A DNA stretch of 64,000 nt from Xanthobacteraceae bacterium. Its GTDB lineage: Bacteria > Pseudomonadota > Alphaproteobacteria > Rhizobiales > Xanthobacteraceae. The translations under genes and the position numbers were made by a program. Of the stretch, positions 25,432 through 34,541 are shown piece by piece. Numbering within the stretch: the stretch's first letter is position 1; every line of letters starts with the position of its first letter. The DNA lies in assembly GCA_019752575.1 (NCBI GenBank), contig JAIELW010000009.1, forward strand, positions 1 to 64,000, written 5' to 3'. The notes under the pieces are model-generated. The model saw only the letters and a program-made list of their open reading frames with translations. It was not told the DNA's origin and did no database searches.

Positions 25432-26579
25432 GTAGGATGCTGCGAAAATCGCCGTATTACACAGCCGAGCACGAAGCGTTCCGCGATGTGATCGCTCGCT
25501 TTGTCGCCAAGGAGATCGAGCCTTTCGCTAACGAATGGGACGAGGCCGGCGAGTTTCCGCGTGCACTGTACAAGAAGGCTTCGGAGATCGGTCTATTGCA
25601 ACTCAATTTTCCGGAGGAGTTCGGCGGCGTTCCGGCGGACCGCTTCTATATGATCGTCGCTGCACAGGAGCTTGCGCGTGCAGGCAGCGGCGGAATCATC
25701 GCAAGCCTTCTTAGTCACACCATTGGCTCGCCGCCGATCGCGAAGCTCGGTTCGCCTGAACTGAAGCGCAAGGTGCTTTCGTCAATACTCGCAGGCGAAA
25801 AGATTTCGGCGCTTGCGATCACAGAGCCTAATGCGGGCTCTGATGTTGCGAATATCAAGACGACGGCCCGGCGCGAGGGCAATGAATATGTCGTCCGCGG
25901 CGAAAAGACCTTTATCACGTCCGGTATGCGCGCCGATTACTATACGGTCGCGGTGCGGACCGGCGAACCCGGTCTTGGCGGCATCTCGCTGCTCATGATC
26001 GAGCGCAATACACCGGGATTTTCGCGCACGCCCTTGAAGAAGATGGGCTGGTGGGCCTCCGACACGGCGACGCTGCATTTCGACGATTGCCACGTGCCTG
26101 CGGAAAACTTGATCGGCCGCGAGGGTGCCGGGTTCATGGCGATCATGCTTAACTTCAACGACGAGCGGCTTTCGATGGCGGCGTCATCGACCGGCTTCGC
26201 TCGCGTCGCTTATGAGGAAGCGCTCGCTTACGCGAAGCTGCGCGAGACATTCGGCAAACCGATCATTAAACACCAGGTTGTCCGCCATAAACTCGTCGAT
26301 ATGGCGCAGCGCATTTCGGCAACACAGGCGCTTCTGGAGCGGACCGCTTGGGCGCTCGATCAAGGGGAAAGTCCGGTTGCAGAGCTTTGCATGTTGAAGA
26401 ACCAGGCGACGCAGACGCTCGCTTTCTGCGCTTCCGAAGCGGTGCAGATTTTCGGCGGCGCCGGCTTCATGCGCGGGTCGAAGGTCGAGCGCATCTATCG
26501 CGAGGTGAAGGTCAATGCGATTGGCGGCGGCACCGAGGAGATCATGAAAGACCTCGCCGCACGCCAAATGGGGATGTAA
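25428..26579 (+). CDS. Acyl-CoA dehydrogenase (second of two)
   Basis: This 383-residue protein has AITEPNAGSDVANIKTTA, FITSGMRADYY, the FAD motif RETFGKPIIKHQ and the C-terminal NAIGGGTEEIMKDLAARQM with Glu as the likely catalytic base. It is clearly distinct from the first dehydrogenase at 21461, so two different desaturation steps, or two chain lengths, are expected in this pathway. Electrons should go to ETF. ATG 25428 overlaps the BKACE stop, and the hydratase gene starts five bases after this stop, so the unit is one operon. Confidence 0.88.
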   Translation: MSRMLRKSPYYTAEHEAFRDVIARFVAKEIEPFANEWDEAGEFPRALYKKASEIGLLQLNFPEEFGGVPADRFYMIVAAQELARAGSGGIIASLLSHTIGSPPIAKLGSPELKRKVLSSILAGEKISALAITEPNAGSDVANIKTTARREGNEYVVRGEKTFITSGMRADYYTVAVRTGEPGLGGISLLMIERNTPGFSRTPLKKMGWWASDTATLHFDDCHVPAENLIGREGAGFMAIMLNFNDERLSMAASSTGFARVAYEEALAYAKLRETFGKPIIKHQVVRHKLVDMAQRISATQALLERTAWALDQGESPVAELCMLKNQATQTLAFCASEAVQIFGGAGFMRGSKVERIYREVKVNAIGGGTEEIMKDLAARQMGM

Positions 26580-26584
26580 CAATC

Positions 26585-27400
26585 ATGGCGAATTTGGAGG
26601 TTGTGCTTTTCGAGCAGAACGGGCCTGTCGCGACGGTGATGTTGAACCGCCCGGCTTTGCATAACGCCTTCAACGACGAGATCATTTCTTCGCTCGGCGC
26701 GGTGTGGGAGCGCGTCGGCGGCAGCAACGAAATTCGTGTTGTTGTGATTAAGGGCGCGGGCCCAAGTTTCTCGGGCGGCGGCGATCTAGACTATATGCGC
26801 AAGGCGGGAGCGGCCTCGCGCGAGCAGAATGTGGCAGGCACGATGGCCATGGCGAAGATGCTGCAAGCACTTCGCGATCTGCCGCAAGTGACGCTCGCGC
26901 TCGTGCATGGCAACTGCATGGCAGGTGCGGCGGGTGCCGTTGCCGCCGCCGACATTGCGATTGCGGTGGAAGACACGAAGTTTGCTTTCTCGGAGGTGAA
27001 ATTGGGCCTTACGCCGGCAACGATCTCGCCGCATGTTGTTTCCGCAATCGGGGCTCGCAACGCAAGCCGCTATTTTCTCACCGGCGAGCGCTTTACTGCT
27101 GTTGAAGCGCAGCAGATCGGACTTATTCACGAAGTCGTTGGTGACGATGCGGCGCTTGCGAAGCGAGGCAGCGAGTTTGTTGCGATGCTGTTGCAAAACG
27201 CACCAGGCGCCGTCGCCAACATTAAAAAACTTATCCGCGAAGTATTCAGCCGCCCGCTGGACGAGTCGATGATGGCGTCGACCGCTGCAAACATCGCAGA
27301 CCGGATAGCTTCGGCGGAAGGACAGGAAGGGCTTGCGTCGTTCTTCGAGAAGCGCAGGCCGTCTTGGTTCGCCGATCTTCCGGTAATCAAGGATAAATAG
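26585..27400 (+). CDS. Enoyl-CoA hydratase/isomerase family protein
   Basis: This 271-residue crotonase-fold protein begins MANLEVVLFEQNGPVATVML and has the oxyanion-hole turns GAGPSFSGGGDLDYM and GNCMAGAAGAVAAADIAIA, with FAFSEVKLGLTPATIS behind them. The Glu of SEVKLG aligns with a hydratase catalytic Glu. In this context it could hydrate the 3-methylglutaconyl-type or isohexenylglutaconyl-type carboxylated intermediate. An open frame extends upstream inside the dehydrogenase gene, but ATG 26585 gives the normal start. It is the last gene of the catabolic run. Confidence 0.88.
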   Translation: MANLEVVLFEQNGPVATVMLNRPALHNAFNDEIISSLGAVWERVGGSNEIRVVVIKGAGPSFSGGGDLDYMRKAGAASREQNVAGTMAMAKMLQALRDLPQVTLALVHGNCMAGAAGAVAAADIAIAVEDTKFAFSEVKLGLTPATISPHVVSAIGARNASRYFLTGERFTAVEAQQIGLIHEVVGDDAALAKRGSEFVAMLLQNAPGAVANIKKLIREVFSRPLDESMMASTAANIADRIASAEGQEGLASFFEKRRPSWFADLPVIKDK

Positions 27401-27941
27401 GATGTCTTACGGTCATGATATGTTGTTCGCTCGATAGAGGCACTGCACTCACTAAATTTCGAATCGCTAGAGAACGCGAGCTTCTCTTCCACGGCTTTGG
27501 TAACTTAGGTGGGGCGGGTGGAGGCGGGGTAGGAGAGATGATCGCCTCTAGGGGATACCCTCTTCCTAGGGAATTTCGAGCGTAACTCGCTGAACTTTCG
27601 ACGGAAATCTGGCTCATACCGGCTGTAAGAAGCTGAGTCTTCTCAAATTCCCTGCAAATTTCCCTGTTCGGGCATACTTTCTGGCACAGACTGATCTCGA
27701 CTGGACTGCGTCCTCAACCAATTCCTCTAAAGATAAGGGGGACTTGGTTGAAAGCCGGCTTTTCATTCTGAAATTAGTGCGCAGCTATCCGCGAAACGGG
27801 TACGCTGCTTAAATTGATGGGGAGACATTCTCGCTTGAATTAGTGATTGAGGCCTGCACGAGCCCTTCCTCTGCAAATAAAAAAAATTCGGATCGGGGTC
27901 GCGAGGAAATTGCAAAAAAACAGCTATCAGGGAGGTTTCTG
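27401..27941. other. Intergenic region of unusual composition
   Basis: This 541-base gap lies between the hydratase and TctC genes. From about 27600 it is clearly richer in A and T than its surroundings. A 56-codon frame at 27415-27585 (with GFGNLGGAGGGGVGEMIAS) has no clear ribosome-binding site or recognised family, and I do not call it a gene. The far end carries the tctC ribosome-binding site. The gap may be debris of a lost element plus the tct promoter. Confidence 0.45.
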
Positions 27942-29045
27942 ATGAAACAACAGCCAAGCCGCCGCGATGTGCTCGCCTATGGCGCCGCGGCTTCCGTTGC
28001 CGCGACGCTCGGCCCGGCTTGTTACGCTCAGGCCGCCGACTTCTTCGCTGGCAAGACCATCGATGTGATCGTTCCCTTCGCCGCGGGCGGCGCCGCGGAC
28101 GTGACCACGCGTTTTGTTGCGCCGTTTCTAACGAAGCACATTCCCGGCAATCCGAATTTTAACATCACCAATCTCGGCGGCGGCGGCTCCATCCTCGGCG
28201 CCAACCAGTTCGAGAAACAGGGCAAAGGCGACGGATTGACGATCTTGTCCACGACCTCGTCCTCGGCCTTCCCCTACATCCTGAAGCAGAAGGGCGTCGA
28301 ATACGATCTTTCCAGCAAGCGCGTTGCCTATGCCATCGCGATCGGCCCGGTCGTCTATGCGTCGCCCGCGACCGGCATCCAGTCGGTCGCCGATCTGAAG
28401 AAGCCCAAGACCGGCCTCGTCTATGGCGGCATCGGCGCCACCGCGAGCGATCTTCCCGTGCTGCTTGCCTTCGAACTCCTGGGCCTCGATGTGAAGACGG
28501 TGCTCGGCTTCCAGGGCCGCGGCCCGATCCGTCTTGCCTTCGAGCGCGGCGAAACCAATTTCGATTTCCAGTTCACTTCCGTGTACCTGACCCAGGTAAA
28601 GCCGCAGGTCGAAGCAAAAAAGGCGGTGCCGCTTTTTACCGGCGGTTCGTCCGCCGCAAACGGCAAATTCACGGAGCGCGATCCGGTCGTGAAAGAACTT
28701 CCGTCCACCTACGAGGTGTTCAAGACGCTGAACGACAATAAGGAGCCTTCAGGCGCCGTATGGGGCGCGTATGAAATGGCCTCGGCGCTGACCTTCGAAT
28801 ATGGCGTCACCGGATGGATGCCAGCAGGCACGCCGCAGGCGGCGCTCGACGCCTTCTCTGTGGCGGCGGCAAAAATCAACGCCGATCCGGACTTCATCGC
28901 CAAGGGTGAAAAGGTCACCGGCGGTTACAAGCTGCAGGATGGCAAGGCGATTAAGAAGAACGTGAAGGCTGCACTCACCAGCAACCCGGAGGTCGTTCAG
29001 TACCTGACCAAGTTCCTCACCGAGAAGTACAACGTCAAACTCTGA
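27942..29045 (+). CDS. Tripartite tricarboxylate transporter substrate-binding protein (TctC family)
   Basis: This 367-residue protein starts MKQQPSRRDVLAYG, with a twin-arginine-like signal and cleavage near CYAQA, followed by the TctC opening FFAGKTIDVIVPFAAGGAAD. The family binds citrate-like or other carboxylates in the periplasm and hands them to the TctAB permease. It is longer than the common 320-330 residues. ATG 27942 follows GGGAGG; an open frame extends upstream to 27843 but would remove the signal peptide from the N terminus. The permease gene follows after 32 bases. Confidence 0.85.
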   Translation: MKQQPSRRDVLAYGAAASVAATLGPACYAQAADFFAGKTIDVIVPFAAGGAADVTTRFVAPFLTKHIPGNPNFNITNLGGGGSILGANQFEKQGKGDGLTILSTTSSSAFPYILKQKGVEYDLSSKRVAYAIAIGPVVYASPATGIQSVADLKKPKTGLVYGGIGATASDLPVLLAFELLGLDVKTVLGFQGRGPIRLAFERGETNFDFQFTSVYLTQVKPQVEAKKAVPLFTGGSSAANGKFTERDPVVKELPSTYEVFKTLNDNKEPSGAVWGAYEMASALTFEYGVTGWMPAGTPQAALDAFSVAAAKINADPDFIAKGEKVTGGYKLQDGKAIKKNVKAALTSNPEVVQYLTKFLTEKYNVKL

Positions 29046-29077
29046 CAGCAGAGCTCCGACCGGCTGAGGACTAGTCA

Positions 29078-31003
29078 ATGTGGGAAGCAGCCGGCGCGGC
29101 GCTGATCCAGCTGTTCGATCCGTTCCGCATTCTGATGCTCTTCACCGGCATGCTCGCCGGCGGCATCATCGGCATGCTGCCGGGGCTCGGCGGCATCGGC
29201 GCGCTGTCGATCCTGCTGCCTTTCGCGCTCAAGCTCGATCCGTTTTCCGGCTTGGCGCTGCTGCTTGGCGCGACCGGAATCGTCTACACGTCCGACACGA
29301 TCTCCGCGATCTTGTTCGGCACGCCTACGTCCGCATCGTCAGGCCCGACCGCTATTGAAGGTTTCGCGATGGCGCGGCGCGGCGAAGCTGGCCGCGCGCT
29401 CGGTGGCGCCTTTCTGGCGTCGATGATCGGCGGGCTGATCGGCGCGGTCGTACTTACCTTATCCATTCCAATTGCCGGACCGCTGGTGCTGGCGCTCGGC
29501 TCTGCCGAGCTGTTGATGCTTGCGCTCGTCGGGCTCGCCTATGCGAGCGGTCTCGTCGGCGGCAGTCCGGCAAAGGGATTACTGTCGGCCGCGCTCGGGC
29601 TTTTTCTCGGTACAGTCGGCGTTGCGCCTTCGGCGCCGGAACTTCGCTACACGTTTGGATTTCCGTACCTGCTCGACGGCTTTGCGCTCACGATTGTCGC
29701 GCTAGGATTGTTCGGCGTCGCCGAGATCATCGTCATGCTCGGTCAAGGCGGTGCGATTGCGCAGGAGCGCTTCAAGCTGTCCGGCTGGATGGATGGCGTG
29801 CGCGACGTGGTGCGCAACTGGCGCGTCGTGTCGATGGGCTCGATCATCGGCGTCATCTTCGGCATTATTCCCGCTGTCGGCGCGACCGCTTCCACCTGGA
29901 TCGCCTACGGCCAGGCAACCTCGACCGCGAAAGACAAGTCGATGGTCGGCAAGGGCGACCCGCGCGGCATGCTCGCCGCCGAGGGCGCGAACAACGCCAC
30001 CATCACCACCGATCTTGTACCCACTTTATTATTCGCTGTGCCCGGCGGGCCGGCCGCCGCCGTCTTCCTCGGCGCGCTCTTCGTGTACGGCTATTTCCCC
30101 GGTCCGCGCTTTGTCGCGCAGAATCTCGACCTGATGTTCCTGATCGTGTGGTCGAGCGCGCTCGCGGCCATTATCGGGGCGGCGATGTGTTTCGCCGCTT
30201 CACCATGGATCGCGCGGCTCACACGCATCGATTTCGGCCTCGTCGCGGCACCGCTCATTGCCGTCATCCTGCTCGGCTCATTTGAAGCCAAGAAAACCGT
30301 CATCGACTTCGTTACTCTCCTCGGCTTCGGGGTGATTGGCTGGTTGATGAAGCGCGCACAATGGCCGCGCGCACCGTTTCTCGTCGGGTTCGTGCTGACC
30401 GATCCGATCGAGCGGAATTTCTGGCTCGCCTATCAACTGCACGGTTGGAGCTGGCTGAAGTTTCCGATCGTGCTGGGTCTGATCGTGGTGGTAGCGATCC
30501 ACATCTTCGTAACCGCGCGCCGCGCTCTGCACGCACGCAAGGCGAGGGAAGCGGCCGCGGCGGCGGCCGGTTCAGCGCCTACTGCTGCCGTCGCCATCCC
30601 AAATTTCGCATTCAATCCGGGAATTGCGCTCTCGCTCGCAGCGCTCGCCGTGTTCGGTGGCGGCATCTGGCTCGCACTCGGTTATGCACCAGACAGCCGT
30701 CTGGTTCCGCTGCTCGCCGCAATTCCCGGTCTCGGCGCAACGCTGCTCGTACTCTTTCATTACCTGCGCGCACAACGTCCTGAACCCGGTTGGCCGCCGC
30801 TGGCTGAAATCCGGCAGATCATCCTGCTCGCCGCCTGCATTGCTGCGATCCCATTCACGGGATTTATTCCCGCACTCGGTATTTATCTCGTGGTATTGCT
30901 GTGGATCTCCACGCGCTTGCGCTTCTGGTCCTTGCCCTACGCAACTGCGGTCACCGCGGCGGCCTGGGGCTTGTCTCGGGCCTTCAATATTCCGCTGCCC
31001 TGA
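29078..31003 (+). CDS. Tripartite tricarboxylate transporter permease, TctA-TctB fusion
   Basis: The first 500 or so residues are TctA: GMLAGGIIGMLPGLGGIGAL, TSDTISAILFGTPTSASSGP, and the second half repeat IFGIIPAVGATASTWIAYG. After an Ala-rich linker (residues about 490-505) come four further membrane segments (FNPGIALSLAALAVFGGGIW ... FTGFIPALGIYLVVLLW) that look like the small subunit TctB. A normal TctA has about 500 residues and TctB about 150, so 641 residues fits a natural fusion. No separate tctB is present. It should import a carboxylate, driven by an ion gradient. Confidence 0.85.
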   Translation: MWEAAGAALIQLFDPFRILMLFTGMLAGGIIGMLPGLGGIGALSILLPFALKLDPFSGLALLLGATGIVYTSDTISAILFGTPTSASSGPTAIEGFAMARRGEAGRALGGAFLASMIGGLIGAVVLTLSIPIAGPLVLALGSAELLMLALVGLAYASGLVGGSPAKGLLSAALGLFLGTVGVAPSAPELRYTFGFPYLLDGFALTIVALGLFGVAEIIVMLGQGGAIAQERFKLSGWMDGVRDVVRNWRVVSMGSIIGVIFGIIPAVGATASTWIAYGQATSTAKDKSMVGKGDPRGMLAAEGANNATITTDLVPTLLFAVPGGPAAAVFLGALFVYGYFPGPRFVAQNLDLMFLIVWSSALAAIIGAAMCFAASPWIARLTRIDFGLVAAPLIAVILLGSFEAKKTVIDFVTLLGFGVIGWLMKRAQWPRAPFLVGFVLTDPIERNFWLAYQLHGWSWLKFPIVLGLIVVVAIHIFVTARRALHARKAREAAAAAAGSAPTAAVAIPNFAFNPGIALSLAALAVFGGGIWLALGYAPDSRLVPLLAAIPGLGATLLVLFHYLRAQRPEPGWPPLAEIRQIILLAACIAAIPFTGFIPALGIYLVVLLWISTRLRFWSLPYATAVTAAAWGLSRAFNIPLP

Positions 31004-31079
31004 GCCAGTTAACCGGCCTCCTCAACCAGCCGTCTCCGCAATTTGTCAGCGCATGCCGCGGGTGAGGCCGGTCTGATCC

Positions 31080-31304
31080 CTATTTCTTCCGTATCCGGAA
31101 TACGATCACATCATCCCGCTTTTGCGTCTCGAGCAATTCATTGCCAGTTTCTCTCACGAGATTTGGAATATCGATGCCGGCGAGCGGATCGGTACATTCG
31201 GCGATTAGCTCATCGCCTGCAGCGAGACCCGCAAGAGCCTTGCGGGTTTTCAAAGCTGGTAGAGGGCATTTCAGACCCCGAAGATTCAACGTCGTATCGG
31301 CCAT
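31080..31304 (-). CDS. TusA-family sulfur carrier protein
   Basis: This 74-residue protein has the TusA/SirA motif LNLRGLKCPLPALKTRKAL, where Cys of CPxP carries the persulfide, and the beta-rich remainder up to DVIVFRIRKK. The open frame is longer (to 31565), but ATG 31304 gives the standard TusA start MADTTLNLRG. It is divergent from the first MoeA-like gene. Sulfur carriers of this group can feed sulfur to molybdopterin synthesis and FdhD, so its place at the head of the cofactor block makes sense. The exact partner is inferred. Confidence 0.85.
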   Translation of the reverse strand: MADTTLNLRGLKCPLPALKTRKALAGLAAGDELIAECTDPLAGIDIPNLVRETGNELLETQKRDDVIVFRIRKK

Positions 31305-31413
31305 ATTGAGAACAGCGAACGCCTTTCCCGGGTCTGTTACCGCGCGGTCGCAATTTGCGCTAGATAGGATATGCCCTAAATCGCGTATTTTGGGCGCGTC
31401 CAGAAGGCCCGGA

Positions 31414-32535
31414 ATGACTTCATCTGCGGAGACGGTGCAACGCCTGACGATCCTGACGCCTGTCGCCGAGATTCTTTCGCGGCTCGATACCTTGGTGTCG
31501 CCGGCCACTGTTAAAAACATTGCACCCGACGCAGGTATCGGTGCGACATACGCCGCTGACGTCATTGCGCCGGCGGACTTTCCGCAGCACGCAACTGCGA
31601 TGCAAGACGGTTGGGCGGTTGCTTCCGAGCAGATCGTCGATGCCGGTTCGTATGCACCAGCGATCCTCGTCTCGCCGCCGCAATGGGTGGAAGCCGGTCA
31701 GCGCATGCCTGCGGGTACCGACGCAATCCTGCCGGTCGATGCCGTAACCGCAACCGACAGTAATGCTGAGGTTCATGCTCCGGCCGCGCCCGGCGAGGGC
31801 GTTGTCGCTGCCGGCAATGAAGCTGCAAAGGGAACCGCGTTGCGCAAGGCGGGGGCCCGCGTGCGGCCGGTGGATGCCGCGATCCTGCGCGCGCTGGGAA
31901 TCGAAGCAATTCCTGTCCGCGTGCCGCGCGTTAAAATTGTTGTCTTATCCGTCCGCGATGCGCGGGCCGACTTTATCGCGCCGGTGATTGCGAACGCCGT
32001 GCGCGCAAACGGCGGCGCGCCGGAAATCGCATACGAAAGCGCGCTCGAAGCAGCACTTTCCAGGTTGGACAACGAAGCGGTGATTACGATCGGCGGGACC
32101 GGGTCCGGAAGAAACGACCATGCGGTGAAATCGCTCGCACGTATCGGCAAGCTCGAAGTCCATGGCTTTGGGATTTCGCCCGGACAAACCGCGGCGCTTG
32201 GCAGTGTCGATAGCTGTCCCGTGCTCATGCTGCCGGGCCGTCTCGACGCGGCACTTGCGGTATTTCTTGTCGCCGGGCGCAGGTTGATGAATCGTCTAAA
32301 CGGGCTAAACGAAAACGAAACGGAATTGCCGCTTCCGCTTACGAAGAAAGTCGCTTCGACCATAGGGCTTGCAGAAATTGTCTTCGTGCGGCGCGTGAGC
32401 GGCGGGATAGAGCCGCTGGGAGTAAGCTCGTTTCCCGCGCAGGCATTGCTGCAAGCCGACGGATGGATTCTTATACCGGCTGAGAGCGAAGGCGTGGCCG
32501 CCGGTTCGGTTGTTGCAATGAGAAATCTCCCATGA
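31414..32535 (+). CDS. Divergent MoeA-like protein (degenerate motifs)
   Basis: This 373-residue protein follows the MoeA fold plan: N-terminal LTPVAEILSRL, AMQDGWAVAS in place of the usual SAMDGYAV, and a MoCF domain with IGGTGSGRNDHAVKS. The two following MoeA signatures are altered: KPG[KR]P reads SPGQT, and PGNP reads PGRLD. MoeA inserts molybdate or tungstate into adenylylated molybdopterin, but with these changes it may not be catalytic and could be a scaffold or metal-selective partner for the two MoeA proteins encoded next. ATG 31414 follows AAGG. Its stop overlaps the next start by four bases. Confidence 0.75.
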   Translation: MTSSAETVQRLTILTPVAEILSRLDTLVSPATVKNIAPDAGIGATYAADVIAPADFPQHATAMQDGWAVASEQIVDAGSYAPAILVSPPQWVEAGQRMPAGTDAILPVDAVTATDSNAEVHAPAAPGEGVVAAGNEAAKGTALRKAGARVRPVDAAILRALGIEAIPVRVPRVKIVVLSVRDARADFIAPVIANAVRANGGAPEIAYESALEAALSRLDNEAVITIGGTGSGRNDHAVKSLARIGKLEVHGFGISPGQTAALGSVDSCPVLMLPGRLDAALAVFLVAGRRLMNRLNGLNENETELPLPLTKKVASTIGLAEIVFVRRVSGGIEPLGVSSFPAQALLQADGWILIPAESEGVAAGSVVAMRNLP

Positions 32536-34541
32536 GCAGTGACCGCACCGGAAAATCGCCGCCTCGTTCGGATGAGCTGCTTGCAGCTATCCGCGCTGCC
32601 GCGCGCCAGGAACAGTTTCTCGAAGTATTGTCGCCGGAAGAAGCGCGCGCACGCTTCGAGGGCCGCCTCGATCTGAAGCCGCTTGGCGCGGAAAGAGTGG
32701 CGCTCGCCAGTTCGCTCGGGCGCGTGCTTGCGAACGACATTGCAGCGCCCGTAGACGCACCTCCTTTCGACCGGTCGAATGTCGATGGCTTCGCCCTCAG
32801 AGCGGCCGATACCGCGGGCGCAAGCGATGCGAACCCGATTACGTTATTGCTCAACGGCGAAGTACTTGCGTGCGGCACGCCGCCCCGGCTTACCGTCGCT
32901 CCGGGCACGGCGACGGCGATTGCAACCGGCGGAATGATTCCGCGCGGCGCGGATGCCGTTGCGATGATCGAATGGACGGATCTGGCCGAAAGCGGCAAGG
33001 GGCCGGCGATCGAATTGCGCCGGACGTTGATTCCGGGCCAGTTCGTTTCGTTTGCGGGGTCCGACATCGCGCGCGGCGAAACGCTTCTCCGGCGCGGGGT
33101 GCAGATCGGCTCGCGTGAAATCGGAATGCTCGCCGCCTGCGGCATCGCCGAAATCGACGTAGTTCGCAGGCCGAAGGTCGCCGTGCTCTCGACCGGCGAC
33201 GAACTGACTGCGCCCGGTAGATCGCTTGAGCCGGGGGCGGTGTATGACTCGAATGGTGCGATCGTTGCCGCCTCGGTGACGGAAGCAGGCGGCATCGCGG
33301 CGCCGATGGGCGCTTTCCCCGATGACGAAAAAATTCTGACCAAGGCGCTGCGCGATGCGATCGATCAATGCGATTTGGTCGTGCTTTCCGGCGGCACGTC
33401 GAAAGGCGCGGGCGATTTCTCGCACCGTATCGTTTCGCAACTCGGCAGCGTGCTGGTGCACGGGGTCGCGCTGAAACCCGGCAAGCCGCTTTGTCTCGCG
33501 GTCGCGGAAGGTAAACCCGTCGTGGTGTTGCCCGGCTTCCCGACCTCGGCAATTTTCACGTTCCACGCATTCGTTGCGCCTATCATCCGCGCCTGGGCCG
33601 GACTGCCGGGCGAAACGACGCAAGTTATCGAAGCAAAACTTCCTGTCCGCGTCGCTTCCGAACTCGGGCGCAAGGAATTCATGCTCGTATCGCTGATCGA
33701 AGGTGAGGGCGGAACGGTAGCGCTTCCGGGCAGCAAGGGCTCTGGATCCGTGACGAGTTTCTCGCAGGCGGACGGGTTCATCGAAGTCGATGCGCTCGCA
33801 GTTTCAGTTGAGGCGGGCAGCAAGCAGCTCGTGACCTTGATCGGCAAGGCCGTGCGTCCGCCGGACCTGACGATCACGGGAAGTCACGACCTCGCGCTCG
33901 ACATCGTCATCTCGGCAATCGCGGAGCAGGGCTTCACTGCGCGAACCATCGCAATCGGCAGTCAGGGCGGCGCAAACGCGGCAGCGCGTGGCGAATGCGA
34001 TATTGCACCTGTGCATCTCATTGATACCGGCGAAGGGCGGACCAAAGCAAAATATAATCTGCATCTGGTAAAGCCGGGGCTGCTGTTGGTGCCCGGCTGG
34101 CGGCGAATGCAGGGGATCGTCTATCGCAAAGGCGATGCAAGATTTGAAGGAAAGACGGCCGTCGATGCGGTGCGGACTGTTGCAGGCGATGTGTCCTGCG
34201 TCATGATCAATCGCAACGCCGGCTCGGGCACGCGCATATTGGTAGACGGCTTGCTGGCGGAAGCCGGGCTTGTCCGTCCGGCGGGATATGCAAATCAGCC
34301 GAAGTCGCACAACGCGGTCGCCGTCGGCGTCGTGCAGGGCCGCGCCGACTGGGGCGTTGCGATCGAGCCTGCCGCGAAACTTTACGGCCTAGGGTTTCTG
34401 CCGATCGCGCACGAGCAGTACGATTTTCTGATCGTCGAAAAGAGGCGCGAACGCCCGGCCGTGCAGGCGTTCCTGAAATCGCTGCAAAATCAAGAGGTTC
34501 GGGAGCGTATTCGCGGTATCGGCATGGAGCCCGTCGGATAA
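32532..34541 (+). CDS. MoeA fused to a periplasmic-binding-protein-like domain
   Basis: Residues about 45-410 are MoeA: SNVDGFALRAAD, ILSTGDELTAPG-like VLSTGDELTAPGR, LSGGTSKGAGDFSHR and LKPGKPLC. Residues about 440-660 form a PBP-like domain (SHDLALDIVISAI ... RNAGSGTRILVDGLL ... AVAVGVVQGRADWGVAIEP), known in combined MoeA/PBP proteins. No signal peptide is present, so the binding domain is cytoplasmic and may hold molybdate, tungstate or a cofactor precursor near the insertion site. It overlaps the previous gene by four bases and the next by one (TAATG). Confidence 0.85.
   Translation: MSSDRTGKSPPRSDELLAAIRAAARQEQFLEVLSPEEARARFEGRLDLKPLGAERVALASSLGRVLANDIAAPVDAPPFDRSNVDGFALRAADTAGASDANPITLLLNGEVLACGTPPRLTVAPGTATAIATGGMIPRGADAVAMIEWTDLAESGKGPAIELRRTLIPGQFVSFAGSDIARGETLLRRGVQIGSREIGMLAACGIAEIDVVRRPKVAVLSTGDELTAPGRSLEPGAVYDSNGAIVAASVTEAGGIAAPMGAFPDDEKILTKALRDAIDQCDLVVLSGGTSKGAGDFSHRIVSQLGSVLVHGVALKPGKPLCLAVAEGKPVVVLPGFPTSAIFTFHAFVAPIIRAWAGLPGETTQVIEAKLPVRVASELGRKEFMLVSLIEGEGGTVALPGSKGSGSVTSFSQADGFIEVDALAVSVEAGSKQLVTLIGKAVRPPDLTITGSHDLALDIVISAIAEQGFTARTIAIGSQGGANAAARGECDIAPVHLIDTGEGRTKAKYNLHLVKPGLLLVPGWRRMQGIVYRKGDARFEGKTAVDAVRTVAGDVSCVMINRNAGSGTRILVDGLLAEAGLVRPAGYANQPKSHNAVAVGVVQGRADWGVAIEPAAKLYGLGFLPIAHEQYDFLIVEKRRERPAVQAFLKSLQNQEVRERIRGIGMEPVG

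Noticed and set aside
27415-27585. 56-codon open frame after the enoyl-CoA hydratase
   Set aside because: No clear ribosome-binding site, a low-complexity Gly run and no recognised family; kept only as part of the intergenic description.
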